Source: Bactrocera neohumeralis (taxonomy: Eukaryota > Arthropoda > Insecta > Diptera > Tephritidae). From it: a DNA stretch of 64,000 nt. How positions within the stretch are numbered: the stretch's first letter is position 1; every line of letters begins with the position of its first letter. The notes under the pieces were generated by a model. It was given only the letters and a program-made list of their open reading frames with translations. It had not been told where the DNA came from and made no database searches. The translations under genes and the position numbers were made by a program. The stretch is from positions 72,842,215-72,906,214 of the forward strand of contig NC_065920.1 in the NCBI RefSeq assembly GCF_024586455.1, in the 5' to 3' direction. This document shows positions 21,341-32,850 of this stretch, piece by piece.

Positions 21341-22666
21341 TATTCTCCTTCTACTATTAATTTAACACTCCAGCAGCCACAATACCAAATACAATTTTAT
21401 ATAAAATAAATATTTTTCAATCAACCCAAATGTATAAAAAAAACAAAAAAGCAACGTATTTTTCCAATATCTTGCCAATAATCACACCAACATATTTTTA
21501 AAGAAAATAAAGTCCTAACGACATTTTATATTTCTTCAATCTTTTTTTTGACATTTTTGCCTTTCACACTTCATTACATTGCGCACATATACACACAAGC
21601 GCATTTATACGACTACATAAATCATAGCGAATGTTACGTAAACTGAAAGTATGCTGTAAGCTGAGTAAGTGTTGTTTTTGCCATGCCATAAATCTTCTTA
21701 TGCACTTCAACGAAAGTAAACAAGACGACAGAAAAAAAGATTAAAAGCAAAAAACTACAAGCACTTATATATAGGCATATATATATACATACATATGTAT
21801 ACCTATACATATACACACATACATATAAATACATAGTGAAGAACGTTGACTTTTGAGCAGCTTGAGCAAAAAGAAAAAATAATACCGAAAGTATTAAAGT
21901 GTCTTAAAATTTAAAATTTGACTTTAGTCCATAGACGTGCTGCAGCTTACGGTTGTACGACGAAATGTGCCATGGAAGGCATTGCTGTGCGTAAAAGCAA
22001 ATATTTGCACGCGTGCGTCACTACCACGGCGTATACGTAATATTTTGCTTACACACGGCGTAAACGTAACATACAGAGGCTACATGGCGTATACGCAACA
22101 TTCAGCCGCGGCGCCTGCACACACTCGAATTCACATGTTTGTATATTTCATTAATGCTTAATTATTTCCTTAATTAAATAAACAACAACAACAACTTCGT
22201 AATGCTCCAGCCAACATTGTTGGTCAGCCATAGCCATATTGGTGGCCGTTGAGCACCGCAACGTGCGCACTGCGGTAATGTATGCGTCACACAGCACCAG
22301 CAGACAACTGACTATTGCGCTGACAGGCGGCAACAATGCGCGCGACGTATGCGATATTTCAACGCTTTGGCAGCTGCTGACTGCCAACGACAGCGAGCAA
22401 CATTATCCGCGCGCTTGTGTAAAGCCAATAAATTTCAACTGCAACAACAAACACACGCATTGTGGCATAATTTTACACAACAACAATGACTTTAATGAAT
22501 GAAGCAAGGTTTGTATGTAGATGGCAGACATCTTAACAAACAGAATTGGAGACGCTTACACAACTACAAATACATGGATACAGTTGTAGGTATATATAAT
22601 TATAGTATGTATATATGTATATTTATATGAAAGTATGGTATATATGTACCTCAGACACGCACTTAC
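21341..22666. other. Intron sequence with microsatellites and a 29-bp triple repeat
   Basis: (TATA/CATA)n tracts at about 21765-21830 open a spurious Tyr-rich frame. GGCGTA starts at 22028, 22057 and 22086, exactly 29 bases apart, within a conserved GGCGTATACGTAACAT core. The 87-codon frame at 22239 is GC-richer but has no splice or family support. Confidence 0.55.
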
Positions 22667-22758
22667 CCAATGTCATTTCATTTATTTCCGGTATTTCGCA
22701 TTTGGTGCCCTTAAAGCCGCTCGGACAATGGCATGTAATGGCCGCATCGCCAATGTGT
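22667..22758 (-). CDS. Third coding exon: second half of EGF-2
   Basis: A 92-nt minus-strand exon has an acceptor after a long T run (TTTTGCAG) and a donor GTAAGT. In phase it reads HIGDAAITCHCPSGFKGTKC followed by EIPEINEMTLG. This gives Cys 4-6 of the second EGF domain, with the usual CHCPSGFKGTKC ending. Introns of about 7.9 kb and 8.4 kb flank it. EGF-2 has no clear calcium-binding D-x-D/N-E start, so it is probably a non-calcium EGF. Confidence 0.9.
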
Positions 22759-23985
22759 CTGCAAAAAAAAACAAAAGGAAGAAGAAGAAATAGCAAGCGT
22801 AAATGAAATGTTTACGAAAAAGCGCTCATTATAGTTGAAATATGTAAGCGCAAGCGCGTAAGCTCGTATACTTATGTAAATATATGTTTTTAAAGCCCCT
22901 ACATGAGACTCAACTCGCTCGCATTCCTTTGCATGTGTATGTGCATGCGTGTGCACTTGGCTTATTTATCTGCCTATAAAGTAGGTTTTTTCGTGGTTAT
23001 CTCTTTATATTAACCAATTTTCTTCGCCTTTGTGCCAATGGGATTACAACAGTTGTGGTTCATTTGCCAGCGTGCGCCTTGCCATATTTTTCACATTTTT
23101 ATTTTCTTTACTTTTTGTTTTCTTATTTTCATTGTTTCAACGCAGTTATTTAATTTCCGCACTTAAGTGAATTATTTCCCATGTTGTTATTGTTGTTGTT
23201 TGTTTGCTGTTAACGCAAAGTACGGAAATTGTAAATAAATCAACAGTTTTTTCAACAGTTTTCCACTCAATTGTGGTTCGTTGTACTCTGGCGTTTGTTG
23301 CACTCGCATGCTTTTAAAGCAGTTATGGCAGTTATTTTAAATGCAGTTGCTTAAAGAGTTGCGTAGAGATATTGAAAGAGTTGTGCTTGCTTCTCAAAGA
23401 AAAACTACTTTTCATGGAAAACTAAAAACACGAAAAATTATTTAATGCTTGTATGGTACTAAAATTGTATTAATTGAATGTTTGATAATCTGACCATGAT
23501 ATGAAGAATAGTTTCTGCATCTTGTGTCAGCTTTTATAAAATAAAAGTCTTGTGTTTTCTATAAATCTAAAATTATATCGTTTACTGTATATTTCTTAAG
23601 TAACCTCTGCATTAGAGCGGATGGATTTTTTTCCATCAAATCACGTATGCTGATGTAGTTCCACGAATCATTCTGAATTTTCGTAATGTTCAGCGGTTAA
23701 TGTTCTACGGATAATTTTGTGCAACTTTGCTAAGAGACTACTTGTTTAAAACCGATTTCGAACCAGCGGTTTTTAAGGCGTCATTTAAAAAAATCGTATA
23801 ACCAGTTGTACGTGAGATATCACATATAGTCGTCCGATCTGACCAATTCTAACAAACAATCAAAAGAATAACAAAATATACATGATTATTAAATTTCATT
23901 CGGATATCTTAAAAACTGTTGAACCCATTTTTATGATCCATTAAAAACTTCACCCTAAAAATCGGTGGATCGAAAACGAGAATAT
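22759..23985. other. Intron sequence, no gene seen
   Basis: T-rich sequence upstream of the exon acceptor at 22759, then AT-rich intron. No additional exon is recognised. Confidence 0.5.
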
Positions 23986-23989
23986 TTTT

Positions 23990-24232
23990 AAATGTATATA
24001 CATTCAATAAATGTGCAAGAGATTTATAATTCGTTTATTTCCCAAATGTCACGGAATCAAGTTCTTGTATGGAAAACTTTCGCCTTTGACGTGGTATCTT
24101 CACGATTCACATAATCTCCGAAAAAATTGTTCAGATCGGATTACTATAGCTTCCATACAAACTGTACACACAGTTACTAAAAGAAATGCACCTGTGAAGG
24201 GTATATTGCTTCGGTGCAGCCGAAGTTAATGT
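23990..24232 (-). mobile_element. DINE-1/mini-me-like end fragment, reverse orientation
   Basis: The end hairpin CTTCGGTGCAGCCGAAG lies at about 24210-24226. It is preceded by GCACCTGTGAAGGGTAT and one TATAGCTTCCATACAAACTG unit. It matches the 5' end of the elements at 34.2 and 46.65 kb. Confidence 0.65.
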
Positions 24233-25620
24233 TTTTTCTTGTTGCTAGTTATTATTGCAAAAATTTTCAGTAATAATATTTTATTTTGGTTTTCTTCTTT
24301 CCTTCCTTCTTCCTTTTCGCCTTCCCTATCTTCAATGAACTTTTACCTTTTTCTTTTCTTCTTATTTTTCTTGTGCTTCCATTCTTCAACTTTTTCATCA
24401 TATTCATTACTATTTTCTACAACTCTTTCTTTTTCGTTTTCTCCTTCGTTTCCTCTTTTGAATTTTTCTCCTCTAAATCAATAACAATCCTTGACTCCAG
24501 TGTAATACTACTCGTATGTGGCATCAACAGCCCCGTACATCATATGTAAACATGTGTGTGTCCGACTCGAAGCAATCAAAAATCAAAACGAATGGAAATT
24601 TACAGCTGCCAAGCCATATGCGCACCCAACACACGATCACTGCCAAGAGCACTCAAAAGTAGTAGGCGGTGAAAATAAGTCTATGCAAATAAAATAAAAT
24701 CGCATGAAATACAATTCAGCAAATCAACAGCCTGTCTGTCTGCTGGTGAGCACAGCGAGAGTGCCACTCGTGCAGACTGCCAGTCAATCAGTTGGCAAAG
24801 GCAGCCGGCAGGCAGCAAGCAACCACTACAACTGCCGTCGGCAGTGGGGCCAAGAGGGCTGACAAGCTGTCAGCACAATTGACTTTTGCCATATATCACA
24901 TGGAAGATGTTGCGGTACTTGCTAGCCAAACACACACACATATATGCTCGAACAATATGCAATGCATAAATATAATTTTACAATTTAACAGTTTTCACTG
25001 CTTTTTTTTCTTTTTCACTGTAATGTATTCACATTTGGCGTCAACGCGAAGGAAAATAAAAATTTTATTACAATTTAATTTAGTGTGCGCACAGCGAAAT
25101 ATGACGGAAAACCACCCAGTTTTCGCGAGCTTGTTGGCATTGCATTTGCATAGTATTGGCTTGTGGGTGTCGCCGTGCACCGCGGCGTATGAGCAACACA
25201 AAGTAAGCGAAATGCGATTTTGAAAAGGCGCAAAAGCCAATAATGGCAAAAATGGGGAAAGTGGCGTAAAGAAAGCACAAAAAATGTATAAAGCGTTGGA
25301 GGAAAATATGCAAGAAGGAAACAATAAAAAATGCAGAGGAATTGTTGCGAAGGCGGTAAGCAGAAAGTTATATATAAGTAACCGTCTGTGCTGTTATTGT
25401 TCTCCTAGCAGTTTCGGGTGAACGCTGCGAATGGAGCGCATATTTTTTTGGTTCACGCAAGAAATTGCAAAAGTGAACTTAAGCGGTTTTCATTGCAAAA
25501 GATTTCAAAAAAAAATTACTTAATTCAGACAAAAAAATGCCAAATCATTTTCAGAATATTCGTGCAACAAAATACAAATAAAGAGGATTGCATTTTATGC
25601 CTAGAAACTTAGCAAAAAAG
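24233..25620. other. Intron sequence with a C/T-rich tract
   Basis: A T/C tract fills about 24285-24485 and opens Phe/Ser-rich artefact frames. The 143-codon frame at 24792-25223 contains long homopolymer-coded residues and no domain. I see no supported gene. Confidence 0.5.
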
Positions 25621-25629
25621 GTTTTATTC

Positions 25630-25725
25630 ATAAAAAATCACTTAACTATTTTAAAAATACTCTCCATTAAGATCTATACACTTTTGCACAGGCTTTAACC
25701 GATTGCCGAAATGTATAACGGCACA
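25630..25725 (-). pseudogene. Mariner C-terminal scrap
   Basis: The minus-strand peptide HFGNRLKPVQKCIDLNGEYF followed by a stop fits the last residues of mariner transposases (RW-KC-D..G-YFE). Confidence 0.5.
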
Positions 25726-25819
25726 ACTTCTAAGTATTTTTCTTGCGGTGCCTGGTTTGCGTCACATACACATTTCCTCAATTGTGTTGCAACATCGATT
25801 TAGTTCAAAAAAAAGAAGA

Positions 25820-26215
25820 TAGCTGACTCTATTAAAAAAGCTATGCTTCAATGGTTTTATGAAGAGCTGTGGACTTACGGAAAACAAGTTCATCGTATGA
25901 CTGTGCACCGCGCGTTGAAAAAACAAGGGTCTAAAACCAGTCGTAAAATTAAAAAACCTTTGCTTACTAAACGTCATACAGAATTAAGTCAAAAGTTGGT
26001 TAAAATGCACGAAAACTGGACTCCAGCACAGTGGGCAAATGTATTTTGATCAGGCGAAAACAAGATAAATTTTCACGCGCCAGACGCAAAACATTACGTT
26101 TGGAAGCTGAAGACTATTACCAGCCGCGATGTCATTCCAACACTCAAATTTGCGGATGGAAAAGTCCTTTTTTGGGGTGGCCTTTTTAAAAGAAGATATA
26201 TAGACGCGAATATGT
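25820..26215 (+). pseudogene. Tc1-type transposase relic
   Basis: An open frame to 26047 reads VHRMTVHRALKKQGSKTSRK, then KPLLTKRHTELSQKLVKMHE and NWTPAQWANVF. This is the second helix-turn-helix and the stretch before the first catalytic Asp of Tc1-like transposases. After a stop it continues SGENKINFHAPDAKHYVW and KVLFWGGLF. The first Asp itself is changed (F-S-G-E for F-T-D-E). The C-terminal third is absent. Confidence 0.8.
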
Positions 26216-26249
26216 GTATAGACATATTAAGGCAAGGGGAACTCCACCA

Positions 26250-28210
26250 CTGAAAAAGGATGTAAATACCATTCCCCTGCCATACAAAATACTAAAGCGG
26301 TAAAATGGCATAGTATCAAAACTGAGCAGGTACCTCCCGGTCTTTAACAGTTGCAAGTTTCAGAAGTATGAAATATTCGTTTAGACGCGAAATTAACCCT
26401 TCCATACATGTTTCGTGTAGAATTTTCACTTTTTGAATTGAAATAGAGTTTTAAAATTTGTGAGTATCTCTAATATTTTGGGTAGGTGGTGGCTAGGGAG
26501 CAAAACTAAAGAGGCGCTAAGGTATAATCGAAGATTTTAAACACCAAAACATATCAGTAGAAAACGAACTGGCAATCGTTAAGAGCAAAGAACACGTGAG
26601 CGTAAGCACTCCCATCCCAAAGTAAGCAAAATAGTAAAAAAAATTAAGAAATCTTACCCCAAAAGTGAAAAAATAGTTAGTTTCATAAAAAAAAGGCTTA
26701 CAAAAAGAGGCGCTTGAGTGTGGAAGCGCAAATGAAGGCAAATTGGGTGAATTTTTTGTACCGCATAACGAAATTGAAAAATCTACCTGCCATGCTTTCA
26801 CTTCTCATTGTGAAACATGTGCTGGAAAGTATCTCTCCTTTCTTTCTCTTTCTCATCGCAGCTTTTCTGCTAGCTTTTACATATTTCTTGTATTCTGTAC
26901 TTTATTCACGCATCTTCATTTTTAAAGTGCATTCTTTGCGGCTTTCTCGCATATTTGCGCAACATTTGCATTTTCAAAGCCTTTGTGTCTACTCCGCTTT
27001 CTTTTATCTGCTTTCCCGCCAATTACTTAACCAAACCAAGCCTTTTGTTTGCTTTATGCACCCACTTTCACCTCCTAAAGCTGCATAGCGTTCGCAGTTT
27101 GCTTGACTTTTAAGTGTTAATGAATATTTTATTGCAGCTGCATTTTCGATTTTGTTTTCCGCGCCATTTCAGTTTTCACTTTCTTCACAAATTTCATAAC
27201 TTAACCATTGCTTTTGTGTATTTCAACCAATTTGTTAATGCAAATTTCACTTTGATCACGCAAATTTAGGTGAAAGAGAATTTTTATAAATTTTTAAAGT
27301 GTAAAAACAGCAAATGATTAGTTTTGCTTAGCAAATATTCTCTGAACTCAGAGGAACAAGTTCATATTGCCTTCGTGTTAAAATTCAATAAATTTGCATG
27401 TCAAAGTGTATTTAGAACAAGAAGATAAGGGGTGTCTATAAAAAATGTGAGACAGAATTAATTTCCAAATGTATTCCAATGCACCGAAATCTTCAGAAGA
27501 TTAAACAAAGTAAATTACAGCCAAAAAAACCTTAAAAAATATAAAATTTATATTTGAATTGGAAATCCAAGGCACACGTGCGAAAAAAATTTCAAAATAT
27601 ATTTTTTTTATTAATTTTTATATACATCCTTAAGTCTTAAAGGCTTTAATGATTGAATTCACAACATTTAAGTAGACTTAAAGGAGCTGCGTTTTTTGTC
27701 AAACCTTCAAGACAATACGCAAATGACTTAGTGGAGTATTTCATGAACTACCCATTAAAAAAATATAAAAGAATAAAAAAATATAATATTAATTTATTCA
27801 TCATATACCCTTAACCATCTGTTATATCGTAAATTTTTTATTAATTTTGTGCGCCATGACGTATGAGTGACGTTATTAAAATGTCACGCGCAATTTTTTC
27901 AATTACTGTCACTGACATGTCCTCGAATTGTATGAAAATACTGCACAAAAATAGTATATGTATATCTACAATATTATATAAACGATATTAGAACACAAGT
28001 GAGACATACGTGTCAACTTAAAGACAAATGAGCCCCATTGGACAAAGGTCAGGTGGAGCAAAATGATTATGAATACAGCCTAAGCAGAAGATAAGCAATC
28101 TAATAATGTTATTTTAGGGCACAGATAAATTTTATGAAAAATGATATTATCTTCAATAAGCAAACAAAATATTAATATAAAAATCAAGTAAAATTGTTGC
28201 CTACTTTTGC
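26250..28210. other. Intron sequence, no supported gene
   Basis: The 124-codon frame at 26714-27088 codes hydrophobic, Phe/Leu-rich sequence typical of pyrimidine-rich intron DNA, with no signal or family. From 27300 on the DNA is AT-rich. Confidence 0.5.
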
Positions 28211-28751
28211 AAGTTGCGTTCCAAAGTAAACTATGATCTAGCGTTCTCTGGTTGCCCCATCTCTATATCGACTAATGCGTTAGAATCCGTTGTCATCATC
28301 GATTGTCCAGTGAGAATTTCATGATATTTCATTGATTGGAAGTGAAGTTATTGCGTTTCAAGTGTCAGTATGTTTGTGTTATCGGTGCGAAAATGAGCTT
28401 CGAACAAAGAGCCAACATTAAGTTTTGTTTTAAAATTGGTAAAACTTTTACCGAAACATTTCAATTGATGACAAAAGTTTATGGCGGTAATTGCCTATCT
28501 CGTAGCAGAGTGCACGCGGGGTTTTAACGTTTTCAAAGTGGTCGTTAGGACATAAATGACGATCAATATGTGATCCATGATCACCGGAAAGTCCATCGAA
28601 ACTGTGCGTGAATTCATTAAAAATCAGCCGAAATCATCATTGAAATTCATGGAAATGGAATTGAACATCTCCAAGACGTCGATTTATCGCATTTTGACCA
28701 AACATTTGAACTGTTTTTTTGTAAAGTCCTCTTTACTTTGGAACGTACCTT
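28211..28751 (+). mobile_element. Internally deleted mariner (MITE-like), family E
   Basis: CGTTCCAAAGTAAA at 28217-28230 is the exact reverse complement of 28732-28745, bounding about 540 bases. Inside, from the ATG at 28393, RANIKFCFKIGKTFTETFQL is followed after a stop by the helix-turn-helix SLKFMEMELNISKTSIYRIL. The frame then joins the right terminal repeat, so the whole catalytic domain is gone. It is the same family as the copy at 20.0-20.9 kb. Confidence 0.8.
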
Positions 28752-29264
28752 GTAGGCATAATTTAGCAAAGACCAGCTCACAAAGAAAGTTATGGCGATG
28801 ATCGTGAAAGTCGTACTCAAAATTCTATGGGGCTTGAACGATTTAGAAATTATCGCGACAATTAAATGACAATCAAAGGTCAAGTCGGGAAGGGGAAAAA
28901 GTGCGTGAAATTATTGGCGTCATTAGTACAAACACTATATGAAGTCTTCTAACTGAAGATTCGAATAAAGTAAAAGTCATTGATAGTTTTGTTTCACTAA
29001 AATTAAATGAAAGGCAAAAAAATTAATGAGCTTTTGATGAGAAAATTAATTAAGATGCAAAACGTCAACCGGAGGATCGGTATCCAGTATATAAATATAG
29101 GTAGATAATATACTATTATCATTCGCTATAATAATCTCGACTACAATAAAATGATTTGGTAAGAAAAGTGGAATGGATTTGAAGATAAATGAAAAATTAG
29201 AACTAAAATCATTATTCAGAAAAATGATATTTATGTTCCTCCAAAAATAATTCAAAGTAAGTAG
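28752..29264. other. No gene seen
   Basis: AT-rich intron. Part of 28780-28990 may be an old transposon tail. Confidence 0.4.
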
Positions 29265-30100
29265 CAAAACAGTTTACTTGGTCGCTTTTGACCCCAAAAC
29301 CATTAAATTTAGTAAACAATAAGAAAACTGTGTTATATAATTAACATTTCAGCATAATTTAGTGAAGTCACGAACCACTTGATGCAGCAAAGTCACACAC
29401 CTAAAATATAATATGATGTGTTACCAAGCTGACTGGAGTTACCAATACAGATTATGTTATACTGATTTTTAAAATAACGTTTCCAATGACTTTTTGTAAG
29501 ATATTTGTTTTTAATTTGAAAAAATAATGTGTTTCTAAAATTGAATTAAATCTTCTGATATGCATTACAGTATATTCAGTAAATTTATCTTTCCAACCAT
29601 ACTGATGACTTCGGTGTAAAATATTCATTGAAAGGATTTGATTCTAATATATAAATAATATAATCACTGCAGCAGTGCAGCAACAAATTATTCCAAAAAT
29701 AATTTAAACTATGAGGCAAACTAACTTTGTTTATCCCTTTGTACCGCAAAACCATTAAATTTTAGTAAACGATATGACAATAGTAGTAAAGTCACGAATC
29801 GCTTGATTCAACAAAGTCACACACCTCACTTCTAATATTACGTCTGTGTAACGACGCTGACTGGAAGTATTATACCAATACAGATTATATTATACTGACT
29901 TTTAAAATAAAATTTCCAATAACATTTCATAAGAAATTCAAAATAATTAGCTTTTTTTCTAATTTGTAAATAAATTTTGTGCTTAAAATTTAATTGAGTC
30001 TTCTGATATGCATTACAATTAATACAGAAAACAGCCTTCAAACTATACCGTAAGTTTCAGTGAAAAATATTTATTCAAAGTATTTAATGCTCATATCAAT
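29265..30100. repeat. Diverged direct duplication, about 0.45-kb unit
   Basis: The segment starting near 29300 (AAACCATTAAATTTAGTAAAC) recurs near 29748 with about 446-450 bases offset. Shared landmarks are AAAGTCACACACCT (29389, 29812), CCAATACAGATTAT (29439, 29876) and CTTCTGATATGCATTACA (29551, 30000). Non-coding. Confidence 0.75.
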
Positions 30101-30644
30101 AACTTGATTCATTGCCTACATTTGGGCACAACATAGCCAAGTTCGGCACCTCACTTCAAGGCCGAAGAAGGTCGAAATAACTGCAGCAGTGCCGGACATT
30201 TTTGAATGCCGCGGAAGATCGGAAGCATCCCTAAAAATTCTAAAGGTGTTTCTGCAAAAATTTTACTACGTATTCTTAAAATTAAAAAACAAAAAATGTG
30301 TTGTTGATTTATTCACGAAAATCGCATTTTTTAGGATTTAAAATTAGGCGCGCTTCTCAAAAACTTCTTCAACTAATGTTTCCATAATTTTGTCAATACA
30401 ATCCGCGAAGACACTAGCAAATAAAATGCATGAAATTCTGAATAGTAACGTCGTCACATATATTTAAAAATAATTCAAAGGTTGAACTGGAGAGTAGACC
30501 TTGTATTTCTACAATTGTTTCCAAAATACCAACAAATCTTCTCTCTACTTATTTGGTTTTTTAATTTTTATAAATTCTCTTATTTAGTTTTAAAGATCTT
30601 ATCTTCTGAAATGTACTGCTTTCAGTCATAACTTTAATACTCAC
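30101..30644. other. Intron sequence, no gene seen
   Basis: Downstream intron of coding exon 2. No recognised motif apart from short GC-richer text near 30140-30230. Confidence 0.5.
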
Positions 30645-30752
30645 TTGCATGTGCCGCCATTTTGGCATATATTCGTATGTGGATCCTCACACAATGGGCC
30701 ACGGCCGCAATCTGTGCCACTGAAACCGGGAAAGCAGGAGCAATAGTACGAG
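30645..30752 (-). CDS. Second coding exon: end of EGF-1 and start of EGF-2
   Basis: A 108-nt minus-strand exon lies between an acceptor (TTTGCAG, preceded by a T/C-rich tract) and a donor (GTGAGT). Joined to exon 1, the split codon becomes AGC (Ser). The peptide continues SSYYCSCFPGFSGTDC, which supplies Cys 4-6 of the first EGF domain. It then opens a second EGF domain with LCEDPHTNICQNGGTC, including the typical CQNGGTC turn. The intron before it is about 28 kb. Phase, splice sites and cysteine spacing agree, so the exon is well supported although it is too short to stand out as an open frame. Confidence 0.9.
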
Positions 30753-32080
30753 CTGCAAAGAGAAAAAAAGTATTTGTATAAATTTTAAAGTAAAAATATG
30801 ATTTCAAAATAAAATTCAAACAGTTTCGCGTTCAAAAAATAAAAAAAAAATTAAAAAGATCTACGAAATAATGTACGTCCTCATGGCGTGTGTCAAGGCT
30901 AAACGCTGTACAAATAGGCGCAGCTAGCATCAAAGCAAAACACAATAGACACAAAAACTTTATGAAATAGCGAAAGCGCAAAACTAAACCGAGAATATAT
31001 AGGAATAAAATTTAAAAGAAAAATGTTTGAATGTCGAAAATATTCGCACTATTTTGTAGACTGCATGTCAGTCACAGCGAATAACCGCAGCAAAGGCAAA
31101 TGTTAGCGGTTAAAGTTTCGATGTGGTTGCTGCGGCAGCTGCCAATCGAGTCGGCAGATTTTTAGAGTTTGGTTTTGATAGTAATAACAAAAACAACTAA
31201 ACTAATAAAAGAAGCAGGCTTATAGACATACATATATATCTTTTATATATGGTAGCATTGTAGGCATTCATCACATGCCTTACTATCCATATACATATTT
31301 CAGGGAGCTAACAATACAATATCTTTACAACTGCACACACTTTGTAGTTTTATATGAATATGGATATAGTAAAAGGTCGTAAAGGCGCTTTAAAAATGTT
31401 TCATGATTTTTTTTTACAAAGCATGAATGTAAGAATTTGGAATTTTAAAAATTTTTTTCTTTTATTAATATATTTTTCGTTTTTGTAGTTCTTTGCATCG
31501 TCTGTGTCAGTCGCTCTGTGGAAACTCCAATACACATATCTACTTCTAAGGTTACAGCAGTTTAATAGCACGTCCTATACATATATCTCTATATCTACAC
31601 ATATACATATGTACGTATAACTATGTGTAACTAGTTGGCGGCATGTATGAATATTTACAGTTCAGTTGGTCCTTTGTCAATGTTTTAGCAGTGTTTTCTT
31701 TTATTGGCAAAGGCGCTTGTTGATGCGCTACAACTACACACATACGCACCATTCATTCATTATGTGTGGGTGCGTGTGTGAGAGCTTACACAAAGGCGCT
31801 TTTGAATAGCTACACAAGGGATATGATTTCGAAAACAAGATGAGATACCAAGGGCATAGAGACAAATGACGAATATTCTGCTCACAAAAAAATGAAAATA
31901 AATGAATAAAATAAAAAAGAACTGAAAAAGGAATATAATCAAAAATACTATGACATAGTAGAATTGAGTTAGTGAATATTCATATTTGTACAATGTGGCG
32001 CAACAGTCCACCAGGGCTAATTAAATACCGTCCCTAAGGTAACAGTTTTGTGCATCATTAATTTATGATGATTTATTATA
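30753..32080. other. Intron sequence, no gene seen
   Basis: Long first intron begins here. CATATA-rich microsatellite-like stretches lie near 31225-31245 and 31570-31620. No exon candidate. Confidence 0.5.
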
Positions 32081-32225
32081 ATGATCTTTGATGAATAGTG
32101 AGATCAACTAAATGACATAATATAATATATGCATAGAACACATTACAACAACCACTTTGATGAATAGTTACACCATCTAAATGACATGAAATATACACAG
32201 AAGCCTTTACAGCAACAACATATTT
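32080..32225. repeat. Two-copy 70-bp direct repeat
   Basis: TTTGATGAATAGT at about 32088 recurs at about 32158 with CTAAATGACAT following each at the same distance. The copies are 70 bases apart. Confidence 0.6.
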
Positions 32226-32850
32226 TTTTAAATAAAAGCCGATCATGGAAGATGTAACACATACATACATGTTTTGAATATTATTTAAACAAATATTGTT
32301 TTAAAAAAGTGCCTGAAATAATATATTCTCACTAAACTTAAGCTTAGTTCAAGGATTTATCAGATTTTTTTAACAGAGTTGCCATATTAAGCGTTTTTGT
32401 AAATAATTTTCAAAACTAGTATTAAAAATTTTCAGAAATTAATTGTCAAAAATTGTAAATGATACAAAGAAGTAATTCAAAACTTTAAGTACTCGAAGAC
32501 TTTCTTGTTATGTACATGACAGCATTGTAAATTTTAAATGTTTTATTACTATTTTTTAAAAATAGTGCTTGTTTTGAAGTGCCATAAATTTGCAATTTTA
32601 TGAAACAAAACCTCCCTTTTTTCTATAGAGTTGCCATATATCTATATATTAAATGAATTATTAAAACTTAAAACGACTTAAGCACTTTATTTTGTTGCAT
32701 CGCCAAAAAATAGTCAATTGCCAGTCAATTATAGCCTTTATTCAGGAAAAACGATTTTTAAGGGATAAGGGATCAGCTATGTATCACGCACATGGAGAGA
32801 GGGAAGTGTAGATTTAATACCGAAAAAAGGTAGAAATAAAAGAGTTTAGG
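32226..32850. other. No gene seen
   Basis: AT-rich intron. The phrase gagttgccatat occurs twice (about 32378 and 32627), suggesting an old degenerate repeat. Confidence 0.4.

Noticed and set aside
24792..25223. 143-codon plus-strand frame
   Set aside because: Contains microsatellite-coded and homopolymer-coded residues; no acceptor, donor or family support.
26714..27088. 124-codon hydrophobic plus-strand frame
   Set aside because: Phe/Leu-rich translation of a T/C-rich intron, without recognisable motifs.
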